Shown here one piece after another: positions 38,401 to 48,100 of a stretch of 64,000 nucleotides of DNA. A program made the translations under genes and the position numbers. This DNA comes from Girardinichthys multiradiatus (taxonomy: Eukaryota; Chordata; Actinopteri; Cyprinodontiformes; Goodeidae): contig NC_061808.1 of the NCBI RefSeq assembly GCF_021462225.1, forward strand, positions 22,977,119 through 23,041,118, in the 5' to 3' direction. The notes beneath the pieces were generated by a model. The model saw only the letters and a list, made by a program, of their open reading frames with translations. It was not told where the DNA came from and did no database searches. Positions within the stretch are counted from its first letter, which is position 1. Each line of letters opens with the position of its first letter.

Positions 38401-41400
38401 CACTCAAGTTCATAGGTACCTGAAGATAGACGTGAATATGTTTGGCACCATAGCATATGTACAGGGGTTGGACAATGAAACTGAAACACCTGTCATTTTA
38501 GTGTGGGAGGTTTCATGGCTAAATTGGACCAGCCTGGTAGCCAGTCTTCATTGATTGCACATTGCACCAGTAAGAGCAGAGTGTGAAGGTTCAATTAGCA
38601 GGGTAAGACCACAGTTTTGCTCAAAATATTGAAATGCACACAACATTATGGGTGACATACCAGAGTTCAAGACGTGTTGGTGCACGTCTTGCAGGCGCAT
38701 CTGTGACCAAGACAGCAAGTCTTTGTGATGTATCAAGAGCCACGGTATCCAGGGTAATGTCAGCATACCACCAAGAAGGACGAACCACATCCAACAGGAT
38801 TAACTGTGGACGCAAGAGGAAGCTGTCTGAAAGGGATGTTTGGGTGCTAACCCGGATTATATCCAAAAAACATAAAACCACGGCTGCCCAAATCACGGCA
38901 GAATTAAATGTACACCTCAACTCTCCTGTTTCCACCAGAACTGTCCGTCGGGAGCTCCACAGGGTCAATATTCACGGCCGGGCTGCTATAGCCAAACCTT
39001 TGGTCACTCATGCCAATGCCAAACGTTGGTTTCAATGGTGCAAGGAGTGCAAATCTTGGGCGGTGGACAATGTGAAACATGTATTTTTCTCTGATGAGTC
39101 CACCTTTACTGTTTTCCCCACATCCGAGAGAGTTGCGGTGTGGAGAAGCCCCAAAGAAGCGTCGACTGTTGCATGCCCAGAGTGAAGCATGGGGGTGGAT
39201 CAGTGATGGTTTGGGCTGCCATATTATGGCATTCCCTTGGCCCAATACTTGTGCTAGATTGGCGCGTCACTGCCAAGGACTACCGAACCATTCTTGAGAA
39301 CCATGTGCATCCAATGGTTCAAACATTGTATCCTGAAGGCGGTGCCGTGTATCAGGATGACAATGCACCAATACACACAGCAAGACCAAGGAAAGATTGG
39401 TTTGATGAACATGAAAGTGAAGTTGAACATCTCCCATGGCCTGCACAGTCACCAGATCTAAATATTATTGAGCCACTTTGGGGTGTTTTGGGGGAGCGAG
39501 TCAGGAAACGTTTTCCTCCACCAATATCACGTAGTGACCTGGCCACTATCCTGCAAGAAGAATGGCTTAAAATCTCTCTGACCACTGTGCAGGACTTGTA
39601 TATGTCATTCCCAAGACGAATTGACGCTGTATTGGCCGCAAAAGGAGGCCCTAAATCATACTAATAAATTATTGTGGTCTAAAACCAGGTGTTTCAGTTT
39701 CATTGTCCAACCCCTGTATGTCTACAGAAACACGTGTAGGATATGACAGTGAATAAGTGCAGAACCTCAGGGGAATCAGAGGGCAGGATGGCTGCATATA
39801 GGCAATGATAGCTGTGGAAATTTGTGGAGTCTTAAAAGTGGGCAAAGCAGAGTGGGGGATGTGGGGAAGTGAAAGAGGACGAAGAGCTGATAAGGTAGAA
39901 TGGCGGTGGGGTGTGGGGGTAGATGGGGTCTGACATGACCTGGGGCACACGTGTTCCCTTTTAAACCATGTCACACTCATTCTTTCTCAAACACACAGAT
40001 ATGTCTATGCATGAATGCACTCAGTCTGTTTCTACGACACACATACACACACACACTGGGAATGTAAGGAAAGGAAAAGTGAAGACGGAAGAAAGAAAGC
40101 GGAGATGTAGGGGAGCTGAAGAGGAAAGGGTGTTGCAGATGAGGGGGTTGGGACCTAGATTAATATGTTCTTGCTGTAATATGTTAAAATAAATATTTCC
40201 ACAGAATAAAAGAAACTTGCACAGGATCATAAGGTGAGGAAAATTTTCTATGGGCAGAACAAGAAAAACAAGATTTATCCCTCCTACTAGAAACCCTTCC
40301 TGAATATTCTGAATAAACAAAGCCAGGGTTCACTGCGGCACTCAGGGTGCATTATAAATGTATGCAGGAAGGCCTAAATGCAGCCACACACACACACACA
40401 CACACACATACACACACACACACACACACACATATCATCACCATCACTCACTCCCCCTTCTACAAACCGGTGAGGGGGAGGGGCAATACATGTACACAAC
40501 AAATGCAACCCCAAATACATGAACTCTCTGCTTCAACCCTGTTAAACTGTTTTAAATCTCAGCCCACGTTTTCTCAATCCTTGTGGAAAGACCAACAACC
40601 CCCCCTCCTACCTGAGCGCTTTGTTTTATTATAAATCCAAACCTTACCATGGGATGGTGCCAGGGCAATCAATATGCATATGAATTACAGCGCTTATTTA
40701 AATATTTTTCATATCAGCTCCTCATTAAACCTCATTAAACCCCATCCCCACACACCCTCTCCAGGTTTCCATCACAAAGGGGCCTTTGTAGATTCTCGTC
40801 TTTTGCTCGTTTTTTGCTTTAAATTACCCCAGACAATGTGCATGGCTAAACATGACTGAGAAGGCCAGACATAGTTACTGCCATGCTCTGATGGTTTTAA
40901 TTCATCTATTGAAGAAGAACAGGGCAGCTTATTATTAGAGCCTCCTGCAGGCGGATGAGCAGCCTGGTTGACTGTTTCAAACCAAAGTAGAGACGATCAC
41001 TGATATACTCCAGCAGAAATATCTCGAGTACAGTTTGCAATATGTTGACACACAAATGCATGTTGTTTTCCCCCTTTTACAGAAATTATATGCAGGTCTG
41101 CTTCATGTGGAAGGCAGATGGATCTCTCTCCCTCACTCAATACATCCCTCAAACCCCCACTTTGCTCTCCTTTTCTTACCATGTACCTTTCTCTTGACAG
41201 ATGGACCCAGGAAAAATACTGGGGAGCTCTTAATCTGCTGCTCTATATACACAAAAGCCATAAACTGTTAACATCCTAATCTGTTTTGATGGAAAACAAC
41301 AGCTCAAAGCATTTTTTTTTTACTTCGGCAAGTGCAGGGATTACAGTACTTTGTGTAACAAAATAAAACAGAAAATGCGTGCATCAAGAGAAGTGATGCT

Positions 41401-43508
41401 TACAATTTTGCAATATTAAATTATGTTATAAAATAAAATAGAATTGAAAATAAAGTGATTTTTCAGCTGTAGGTTTAATTAATAATACACAATATTCACT
41501 GGTCTAAATATTCCTTATTCACAGCCTACCCAGAGCTTGTTATGGACACTGCAGTGAGTCATTGCTGCTGGAACTTTTAATCATCAATAATAATTCAACA
41601 TCCACTGCAACACCAACACTGAAAACTGCAGAAAACACTCTTATGGGGGACTTTCTACAGAAATTATCTGTCAAAATAGTTGCCAGAAACTAACCATAAA
41701 CATTTGGTTCATAAGAGTTTTAGGCCCTGTCCACACAGAGACAAAAATGGTATTGTGTCAAAAATGATTCCGAAGAAAAGTGCATTCACACGGTGCACGC
41801 AGCACCACTGAAAATGTTGTACTATGTATGTCGGGCCCATTGGTGGCACTGTGACACTGCCACATAAACACACCAAAAACAATGGACAAAAACACAGGAC
41901 AAGCACAGACTACTGATGCAAGGTAAATATGGCCACATGGCGGCAAAAAAGGGTGCATGTGGATTACAGAGAGAGGTGGAGCTACGGCGTCACAGTTTCA
42001 GAAAAGACGCATTTCCCATGTACACATGGAACAAAATGTTTTCAAATTTCAAGTTTAAATTAATTTTTGTTTAACCAAGATGTTTGCTTCTAATATGAAA
42101 TCACAGACATTTCTCAAAGGATAATAACCTAAAAATGGATAGGAGTTTCAATTTTGAAAACAAAACCAAATTTAAACCTCTTCTTATAATTGATGACCTA
42201 TATGTTTTCAATGGTATTTTGACAATTTATCTCTGGTGATGAGCTACAGGTCTTTGAGTTTAGAATACCTCCTTGCCATCGCCCTCATGTTTAGCTCCCT
42301 CCACAGATTCTCTATCAGATTCTTGTCGGGAATCTTACTGTCAACATGTATCAGTTAGGAGAAGGGTCCAAATAAATTTCCAAGGCATTAGATGCACCAT
42401 TAACCACAATGAAGTCATGGTCAAGTGCAGAACATATACTGCAACAGTGGTGTTACCGAGAATGATGAAAAGACCTGAAGAAGGGAGGCTGGGAAGAGGC
42501 TGACTGCAACATTAGAGGAGATGGAGTAGTTTCTGGTAAGTAATGGAAGTGTAGTACATGTGACAACATCTCCTGTATTCTTCATATATCTGGGCTATAA
42601 AGTAAATAAAGTCTCCTAAAATGTGTAGAAAAATGTGTTATGGTGTGATTAAGTCAGGATTGAAATTTCTGCTCCTTGTTTGAAATGGTATGTTGAATGT
42701 AAAAACAGCGCTGCGCATCACCAAAATACATAATGTTTAACCTTTGTCATGGTTAGGGAGGTTGTGGACAGGTAAAAAGGCCAGTCAGTGTTGGTACAAA
42801 ACGTTAGGTTTCTAGATGAAGATGAATTTGATCTTTTAGCTGCAAAACAACGCAGAGCATACATCTAAATCTGAAAACGAATGGGTTCACTAAAAGAGGA
42901 TTAAAGTTGGACTGTGCACAGGAAATGCTCTTAAAATGTTATAGATTTGGAGGGTTTTTGGTTTATTCTTGTCGTTTGTTTTGTTTTGTGTTACCCCACC
43001 CACAGATCACAATTGACATTAAAATTGTATTCTTTCCACATCATAAGCTCTTCGCACTTTAACAGGGAGCCGCAGACTTCCATACCCTATAAGCGGTTAC
43101 AGGATAAGCTAGAGCTCGCACCAGTGCAAGTTTTGCTTTACTTGCATGACAGTTTCTATGCAAATTTCATTGACATCGTCTCTCCAATGCAAAGTTGTGC
43201 CTATCGCCTTTGTAAAGTGGGTAACTTCCAGCCAAGTGCATCATTCCAATCGCAGTTTTGGTGGTACGTGTGTTTGCATATTGTGCATGCGTTTACATTA
43301 CTAGGGCTGCACAACCATGCAATAGAGCAGGATACCTGAGCCCATCTGAAGCCGTTCAAGTGCACGAGAAACCTGATATCTATTTATAAGATTTATAATA
43401 GAGAGAAATCATCGCTATCCCCCTTAGTCTGACAATGATAATGTCGTTCTGAAAAAGATAAATAAATACTACTTACGATTTTAATGGATTATGAATGACA
43501 GTCGCCAT
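14443..43508 (-). CDS. dpf3: dpf3 (double PHD fingers 3 / BAF45C), 11 coding exons, 377 aa
   Basis: Exons in transcript order: 43477-43508, 31332-31492, 28136-28243, 24012-24145, 23591-23686, 22103-22175, 20710-20847, 20432-20560, 14827-14939, 14660-14741, 14443-14510 (TAA). All phases close. The start [10 protein letters not shown] joined to [14 protein letters not shown] is DPF3-like, which favours dpf3 over dpf1 or dpf2. Domains: Requiem N-terminal region (about 12-85, with [18 protein letters not shown]); C2H2 finger with C200, C203, H216, H221; PHD1 from C262; PHD2 ending [11 protein letters not shown]. Length equals human DPF3b (378). DPF3 is a BAF (SWI/SNF) subunit whose tandem PHD fingers read acetylated histone H3; it is known from heart and muscle development. 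Intron 1 is about 12 kb and repeat-filled; intron 8 (5.5 kb) holds a nested L1/Tc1. Divergent neighbour dcaf4. An alternative short-isoform exon was not identified. Confidence 0.95.
15130..15300 (+). mobile_element. Tc1 transposase relic in dpf3 intron 8
   Basis: A short stretch reading roughly [18 protein letters not shown] around 15178-15235 matches the region between catalytic residues of fish Tc1 transposases. No ends are preserved. Confidence 0.55.
15421..17352 (+). mobile_element. 5'-truncated L1-like LINE insertion with target duplications, split by a Tc1
   Basis: A direct repeat TAAAACCGAATAG flanks the insert (15408-15420 and 17353-17365). The first part encodes an ORF2 C-terminus (15461-15724: [15 protein letters not shown], then [18 protein letters not shown]), typical of fish L1-type elements. 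After the nested Tc1 (15967-17238) the LINE 3' UTR resumes and ends in TTGGAAAATAAATAAAAAGT and an A-rich tail next to the right target copy. Truncation plus target duplication is the signature of target-primed reverse transcription. Confidence 0.85.
15967..17238 (+). mobile_element. Tc1 element with about 210-bp inverted repeats, internally deleted transposase
   Basis: CACTACAGACC at 15967 and GGTCTGTAGTG ending 17238, flanked by TA on both sides. The inverted repeats run inward about 210 bp to GGTTCTTCAAAGTAGCCAC. The transposase (plus, 16491-17069) keeps [11 protein letters not shown] (second Asp) and [13 protein letters not shown] (third acidic residue), ending in AKGGYFEEP. The N-terminal DNA-binding half and the WSDES motif are deleted: a start-region fragment at about 16380 jumps directly to FEIFGSNHR. 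It is a non-autonomous derivative; the solo end at 61418 is the same family. Confidence 0.9.
17602..17810 (-). mobile_element. tRNA-derived SINE with 10-bp target duplication
   Basis: CTGTGAACAT is repeated at 17592-17601 and 17811-17820. On the minus strand the head reads like a tRNA gene: an A-box-like GTAGCGGTAGATCGGG near 17795, and a B box GGGTTCGAGTTCC near 17740. This is followed by a tail with TTCCCCTCTCTCTCCACC and an A-rich 3' side (T run on plus, 17603-17610). It lies inside the older Tc1 relic, so it is the younger insertion. Confidence 0.85.
18745..18869. mobile_element. Short dispersed element with 17-bp target duplication
   Basis: CAAACTTGACTAAATGT occurs at 18728-18744 and again at 18870-18886. 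The 125-bp insert starts with CAGTCAGTCAGTCATTTTCT and contains GTGGGTCGCGGGGGAGCTGG and GGCGGGGTACACCCTGGACA, a motif set I associate with a very common fish short repeat. A weak echo lies at 24780-24835. Confidence 0.85.
18927..20431. other. Rest of dpf3 intron 8: mostly unique, with two Tc1 end relics
   Basis: Inverted-repeat-like ends appear at about 19990-20030 (GGGGTGTAGATACTTTCGCA) and 20225-20255 (GAGGCAAATGCTTTTTCACA), each without a body. The 86-codon minus frame at 19336-19596 has no recognisable domain. Confidence 0.5.
22560..23545 (+). mobile_element. Tc1 relic in dpf3 intron 5
   Basis: Decayed transposase coding on the plus strand includes a stretch from about 22970 (GACCAAGAAAGAGACCCCTG) through 23125-23160 (AAGCATAGTGGTGGTAGCAT, the VKHGGGS region) and 23300-23400 (an ENVW-like tail near CCTATTGAAAATGTATGG). 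There are many frameshifts. It ends close to exon 23591-23686. Confidence 0.7.
24146..28135. other. dpf3 intron 3, largely unique
   Basis: Contains one Tc1 relic (26030-26520) and a weak copy of the 18745-type short repeat (24780-24835). Isolated open frames at 25156-25392, 27212-27430 and 27424-27693 show no domain or splice support. Nothing else recognised. Confidence 0.5.
26030..26520 (+). mobile_element. Tc1 relic in dpf3 intron 3
   Basis: Reads [22 protein letters not shown] sequence around 26219-26270, followed by a [18 protein letters not shown] stretch (26283-26336), which is the second-Asp to third-acidic-residue part of a Tc1 transposase, with frameshifts. Confidence 0.75.
29585..30660 (+). 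mobile_element. Tc1 relic with recognisable ends, dpf3 intron 2
   Basis: The ends ACACTCATCAGCCACTTTAT (about 29586) and AAAGTGGTTGAATGTTGAGT (about 30638) are inverted and match the family of the 520-1693 element. The interior holds decayed plus-strand transposase: GCACCATGTCTTGGAGC near 30428 and CCAATAGAGTACGTCTGG near 30528 mark the second-Asp and third-acidic regions. Confidence 0.8.
32130..32960 (+). mobile_element. Tc1 relic in dpf3 intron 1
   Basis: Decayed transposase N-terminal region at about 32410-32570 (TATCTACAAATGGAAAAAGT, TCCAGGATGTCACAAAAGAA), then TGGACTGACGTGACAAAGGT at 32640 (the first-Asp region) and a [16 protein letters not shown] stretch at 32733-32785. The rest is degraded. 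Confidence 0.7.
33000..34480. other. Part of dpf3 intron 1 without recognised features
   Basis: A frame at 33010-33294 (plus) and one at 33329-33739 (minus) are open but Lys- or Ser-rich without a domain. Sequence near 33810-33890 (GTGCCTTGAGATGTGATCAG, ACTGAATTTAATTGACTGAA) resembles a dispersed fish repeat end. Confidence 0.4.
34480..35125 (+). mobile_element. Non-LTR retrotransposon ORF2 C-terminal fragment
   Basis: An uninterrupted 205-codon frame (34497-35114) begins in the late reverse-transcriptase region ([15 protein letters not shown]), then [35 protein letters not shown] and [19 protein letters not shown]. It ends in LLPPRPGPG and a GATAAAGCGGAAGACGACGA tail, as in common fish LINE copies. 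It has no RT catalytic core, so it is a 5'-truncated insertion, not a gene. The clade (Rex1-, L2- or jockey-like) is not certain. Confidence 0.85.
36580..37150 (+). mobile_element. Tc1 relic in dpf3 intron 1
   Basis: Contains decayed 3' transposase and end sequence (GGTCACCTGAAGAGGACTGT at 36834; AAGGGTTTGCACACTTATCC at 36976). Boundaries are uncertain. Confidence 0.55.
37480..38459 (+). mobile_element. Older Tc1 copy, hit at its right end by another Tc1
   Basis: The plus-strand relic is readable from about 37640 (GCGGATGCTGGGGTAAGGAG) to 38400 (CATCATATTAAACCCTATGG), including AAGCAGCTGCATCCAAGCC and AGTGTCTGACCTCACAAATG. Its right end breaks at the TA where the 38462 element begins. The left end was not located. 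Confidence 0.75.
38462..39716 (+). mobile_element. Near full-length Tc1 element; transposase broken by one frameshift
   Basis: Inverted ends CAGGGGTTGGACAATGAAAC and GTTTCATTGTCCAACCCCTG are perfect for at least 20 bp and flanked by TA (38460-38461, 39717-39718). The transposase reads from 38634 with a helix-turn-helix region ([19 protein letters not shown]) and FSDESTFT (first Asp). At about 39165-39180 it shifts to the frame open until 39664, with [23 protein letters not shown] (second Asp), [11 protein letters not shown] (third acidic) and ending AAKGGPKSY. All three catalytic motifs are present. Intact ends and little damage suggest recent activity in this lineage. Confidence 0.93.
40386..40431. 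repeat. CA dinucleotide microsatellite
   Basis: About 22 CA units interrupted once by TA. It yields a His/Thr-rich spurious frame. Confidence 0.95.
41715..42020. mobile_element. Probable hAT-type non-autonomous element remnant
   Basis: Starts TTTTAGGCCCTGTCCACACA and contains TTCACACGGTGCACG, GGCCACATGGCGGC and GGTGGAGCTACGGCGTCAC, a pattern I associate with non-autonomous DNA elements in fish. Ends and target duplications were not resolved, so the class is a guess. Confidence 0.4.
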
Positions 43509-45129
43509 CTTCCGTCCTGCAAGGCTGTAATGTAATATTCCAAATCTCTGTGCAGTTTAGGACCGTTGTGAAAAAACAGAAGAAAAAAAACAACAGCCAA
43601 TGCTGTACTGTCTAGCGTTCTCCGTACCAATACAACCCCAGCATGAAGACATTGGGCGTGGCTTCACAGAAGTATGTCAACAGACCCCACACGGGACTCA
43701 TCCCGTTAAATAAAGTTAATTTATCTTTATTTATATGAACACAATTACTTCGAAGCAATGCAAGAAATTAACATTGTGGGATATACTTTGTAATTTTAGT
43801 TAGATTGTTTATTCTAATGTTTTTAATGGTTCTGCCGGACCAAAAAAAAAAAACATTTATTTTTGTATTCTTTTCTTTTTTATTGTATCTTATGTGCGAA
43901 GATGTATGTGTGACGCATCGAGGAAGTGCCCCATATTGGTTGGATAGTGTCTATGCTTGGCGTTTTACTCTTCAACATCCTTTAAATCTCATAAAATAAA
44001 AACCAATTACTTAGAAAAGACATGTGATGCATTCAAAGACTCTTGGATATCAAACGTCAAAACTAAACCTCCAAACATTCAAATTATACCAAGAAGCGGT
44101 TTTAAGTGATACGCAGTTTAATGATCGAATTCAGCACACTTGGAAAGTTTTTTCTTTGATGAAAACAGATAGATAAAAAGTCCGAAAAACATCAGGATTT
44201 TCACAAGAAAGTAATCAAGCTTCCTTATTTAACAGAGGATGTCAAAGTTGCCGAAACCAAAAAATGATATTTTTTGTTCAAATTGTAAAATAACCGTCGA
44301 TTTCCAAAGTCACTTTTAATGATTTATCTTATTTATATGATAGTTGTCTTATTGACAACCAAACGTTGCATGCGTGTTTGAACACGGAACCCTCCAATTC
44401 TACAACAGTTTTTCTGTTGCATTAACACGCATTTCCAAACAATAACGATCTTGTTATAGATAGATAGTTCTGTGGTTCGGAAATCAAGAATTTTGGGTTG
44501 CTTTTAAAGGCAACCAAACGCTGCAGGGAAAATAACCAATGAGTGTCTGAGACGTCAGACACTCTTTGTTAGAATTGGCCAATATATTGGGTGACAGGCC
44601 TGCGATATTGAAAAACATGATGTTGCATTGAATGACTTCTTGGTCATCGGAATTATATAAGTGAAGCGCCAGAAAAACAAAACAAATGCTGAAGATTTTA
44701 TTACGTAAGCAAAAAAATGACACACATTGTTTTAATCAGGCTCTTTATTGAAGATGATTTTTGTAAAAGCAAACTTTGAGCAGTAGTTTTCGCTTCTTTA
44801 AATAAGCGTATTCCCATTTCCAAGGTACATCAAGGGCATCATCACTGTTAGCCTAGGAGCTCAAGAGATTAGATAATTTAACGTAAAGTTATCACATTGA
44901 CAAGCATAAGCTTGTTTTTCCTCAACCGTATTATTAAATATTTTTAAAACCGTTGAATATCCGTTTTATATTGCACATTTAGAGCTCCTAAAACCAAAAC
45001 CAACGAGTCTTGAGAGAGCCAAAGCTAGCATTGCTAAGCTATCAAGTAAACACGCTGCAGTTCGTCACCCAGAAGTAAACTACGGACTACGTGGGATGAT
45101 TATCTGACTGTAGGAGTCAAGGAACAGAG
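43509..45129. promoter_or_regulatory. Shared upstream region of dpf3 (minus) and dcaf4 (plus)
   Basis: 1.6 kb between two divergent start codons. The dpf3 start lies in GGAAGATGGCGAC, which contains a YY1-like AAGATGGCG core over the ATG and an adjacent ETS-like CGGAAG. A CCAAT/palindrome/TATA-like cluster lies at 44536-44660. Sequence right before the dcaf4 ATG (about 45000-45129) is the likely 5' UTR. Promoter function is inferred from position. Confidence 0.55.
44536..44660 (+). promoter_or_regulatory. CCAAT cluster with CRE-like palindrome and TATA-like box
   Basis: Four CCAAT boxes in 55 bp (44536-44540 and 44579-44583 plus; 44574-44578 and 44586-44590 minus) surround a hairpin-capable inverted repeat, GAGTGTCTGA-GACG-TCAGACACTC (44541-44564), which contains GACGTCA (a CRE/ATF-type core, 44551-44557). 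TATATAA follows at 44654-44660. Spacing fits an NF-Y/CREB-type promoter firing to the right, 470 bp before the dcaf4 ATG. The motifs are directly visible; the function is inferred. Confidence 0.5.
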
Positions 45130-48100
45130 ATGAAGAAGTGGAAATGGCCAAAGGACCGTCGTTACGGGTGGTACAGAGGAAACCGACAGAGATCATTCAG
45201 CGACGAACAGTGGTAGACATGTTAATGAAGCGCAACACATATTTAAGGCATATTTTATAACTCTAAATATCGCATCTGATCCTAGATTTGTCTTTGATTT
45301 TTATTTTCTGTTCACAGGCATGGGTATAATGATGCTGGACCATCTCACAGAGCACCTCAGAGGGGTAACCGACCTGCCCACGTTTCATCACCTCCAGCCT
45401 CTTCTTCCTCCTCTAATTCCAACAGTGGAGTACAAGGTATTCTAATGATTGCACCCTCTCACTCAAAATATCTGTAAGTGTTTCCTGAGCCTTTAAATGG
45501 TCTCTCAGTTTGGTTCAGTAAATAATTGGGGAGAAGACTGCTGGCCTAGCAGTTGGTTAGCATATTGTCAAAAAGCTCATTGCTAAAAATGTTTGCTGTT
45601 CACAGCGTGCATCATTCAAGTATATTGATGGAACGTTCAGTGGAAGGAAAAAGTGTGGTTGGAAAAAAAGCACGATACACCAATGTGAAGGAGTCTTAAA
45701 GTACCAAATGATGTCAGCTTATCAACAGAACCACTAAAATGCACCATAAAAAAAAACACCATTAGTTCATTGTGAAGCCTAATGGTGTGATATTTGTTTT
45801 GATGTTCCAGTTATAAGCTATGTGAATGATGAAAAACAAAATGTGGAGGCTTCAGGTTTTTTTTAATTTTCATTTAGAGCTGCCCGGTTTCTACTTTGAC
45901 CCTGAGAAGAACCGCTACTTCCGCCTGCTTCCTGGACACAACAACTGCAACCCACTGACCAAAGATCAGCTGCAAGAAAAGGAAAGAGAGAAACAGAGAC
46001 ACCAGAGACTGGCAGAAGATGAAAAAACAACAAAAGTGAGTCTGCTATGAGAGGATAATCTATTTCTTCCAGTCTCATACCACATGAAGATGTTATTTTT
46101 GTGCAATATTTGCAGATTTTACCTGTTAAGACCTGAGCCTCTGTCACAAACTCGGATCTCTCTTTTACAGAAAGCCCCAAGAACCGGACTCAATACCTCC
46201 TTGTTGCTGCAGAAAAGGCATCTTGGACTGTTACCTGAGAACTCATATTGCAGGTAAGCAGACCATTGCTGTGTGCACTATACAGAGCTGAACATATAGT
46301 CAACACTTTTCAATTCTCACAGCTGTACTACATTACACCTAGCAGCACTAGTAAAACTAAGAGCAACTTCAGAGCTATTTTGTTCTGTATGTGGAAGAGT
46401 CCGTTTTTACCACTAATACTGTTGCTAGCCAGTTCTTACTTAGGATTCTAAACAGCCATAAAAGAAAGAAAAAAAATTCAAAGGTATAATAAAATTTATA
46501 ACAATACTAATTATAGGCAAGACATCGTTTTCATGGTGACACACAGTGTTAAATTAGCTTTACTTTGGTAACCAGGCTCGTCCATGAGGTGAAAGTCAGC
46601 GGAATGAGACGCCACAAACTGGAGATTCAGAGCACAGACAACAGCAACCCGAACACCGACAACTTCAGGATCATCGTGGTGAGAACGCTTCAGAAACCCC
46701 CGTAGATTATGATGCATACAACACCAACCCAAACTATTGGCACCCTTGTTAAAGATGCTGCAGTATAATGATGATGGAAAACAAGAAAAATAGTGAGAAA
46801 GTTGGGAGTTAATGACAATTGATATCTCCAATGCAGTGTTCAATAAATATATGTTTATATGTTTTCCTTATATTGTGCAGTCCTGGTCAAAATTAGTGAA
46901 AAAAATAAATTTGTTGGCGACATCTTTCTTTTCTTTCTCGCTCAGGGGGACTCTGTGTGTGAACGAGTGTTCACTGTCAACGACGTCTCTCACGGCGGCT
47001 GCAAATACGGCATCATGAACTTCAGCAGCGGCAGCCGGGGCTCTCTGTCCGTGGAAATGTGCGATAACCTCTACTTCACCAATCGCAAGGTGGGAGGGTG
47101 TTCCCTGGAAACACCCAGAATTGTTTTATTTTGAGTATAAAAAACAAAAATGTATTTTGTTGTTCTGTCCAGTTTGCTGCCACAAAACATTTCTCCATGG
47201 TTTAGACTGGTCGATTATCCTTAAATGTACCAGCTGTCCTTACATTAATGAGTTTGTTGTGGTTTAATGTTTTTTTAGGTGAATTCTATCTGCTGGGCCT
47301 CAGTTAACTATCCTGACTCTCATGTTCTGTATCCTTCAGCCTCAGCCTCCTGCTTTTATGATGTGAATATTGGACATTTACCGTAGGAATTTACTGTGAG
47401 ACATAACGACATCAAGCACAGTGTTAGACATACAGTGAAGTTCTTGCTGTGGTAGAAACCAGTCTTATAAAATATTACGTTTTTGAACACATATTGCATT
47501 TTTCCTTCACTGAGGGGTTAGGCTGTGTCTGGTGGGAGCGGCTGACACCCCGGGCTGTGTTAGTTTACTCCCCGCTTCGCTCTTCAGCAACTCTAATCCA
47601 GGTTCGTCAGCTCCATTTGTAACACTCACAGTAATCTGTGTTGACATGTTTAACCAGACAATAAAACTTGATGTGTTTTTCTTATGTGGGAATTATTTTG
47701 TGGCTTTAAACTCAAATTATTACCTTTTTATTTGTAAATTACACCTTGTTCGTGCTTGACCTCCATACTAAAGATAGACTAAGATCTCTCTTTTCTTCTG
47801 GCTTTTTTTTCTCTCCCAGATCAGCCGGGGATGTTGTGTAGCTTTAAGATATCCACAGCTTGGTCCTGCGCTTGGTGCCTGAACCCACAGTTTGATAAGA
47901 GCTTCAGCACTGGTCTGTTCTGCAGTCATAATTTTTCCTTTATCACATCAGATATCATAATCAGCTGTCTGTATATACGTGGAATGTGATCCAGTGTCAC
48001 TTGGTTAGTGAAGAGCAAAAAAAAGCGCTGGTGCAGTTCAGAAAGCTAGTTGAGGTTGAAGTAAAACCATACATGATTTCTCTTTTTTTTTATGAAAAAA

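Larger units (their letters stand above)
39719..43476. other. Remainder of dpf3 intron 1
   Basis: Mostly unique sequence with a CA microsatellite (40386-40431), a probable DNA-transposon remnant (41715-42020) and a weak repeat-like stretch (about 42130-42540). Frames at 42947-43339 and 41035-41271 carry no domain. Confidence 0.5.

Noticed and set aside
40347..40634. His/Thr repeat protein
   Set aside because: Translation of the CA microsatellite.
44484..44723. 79-codon minus frame over the CCAAT cluster
   Set aside because: No domain and no splice support; it lies upstream of the dpf3 start, outside its coding exons.
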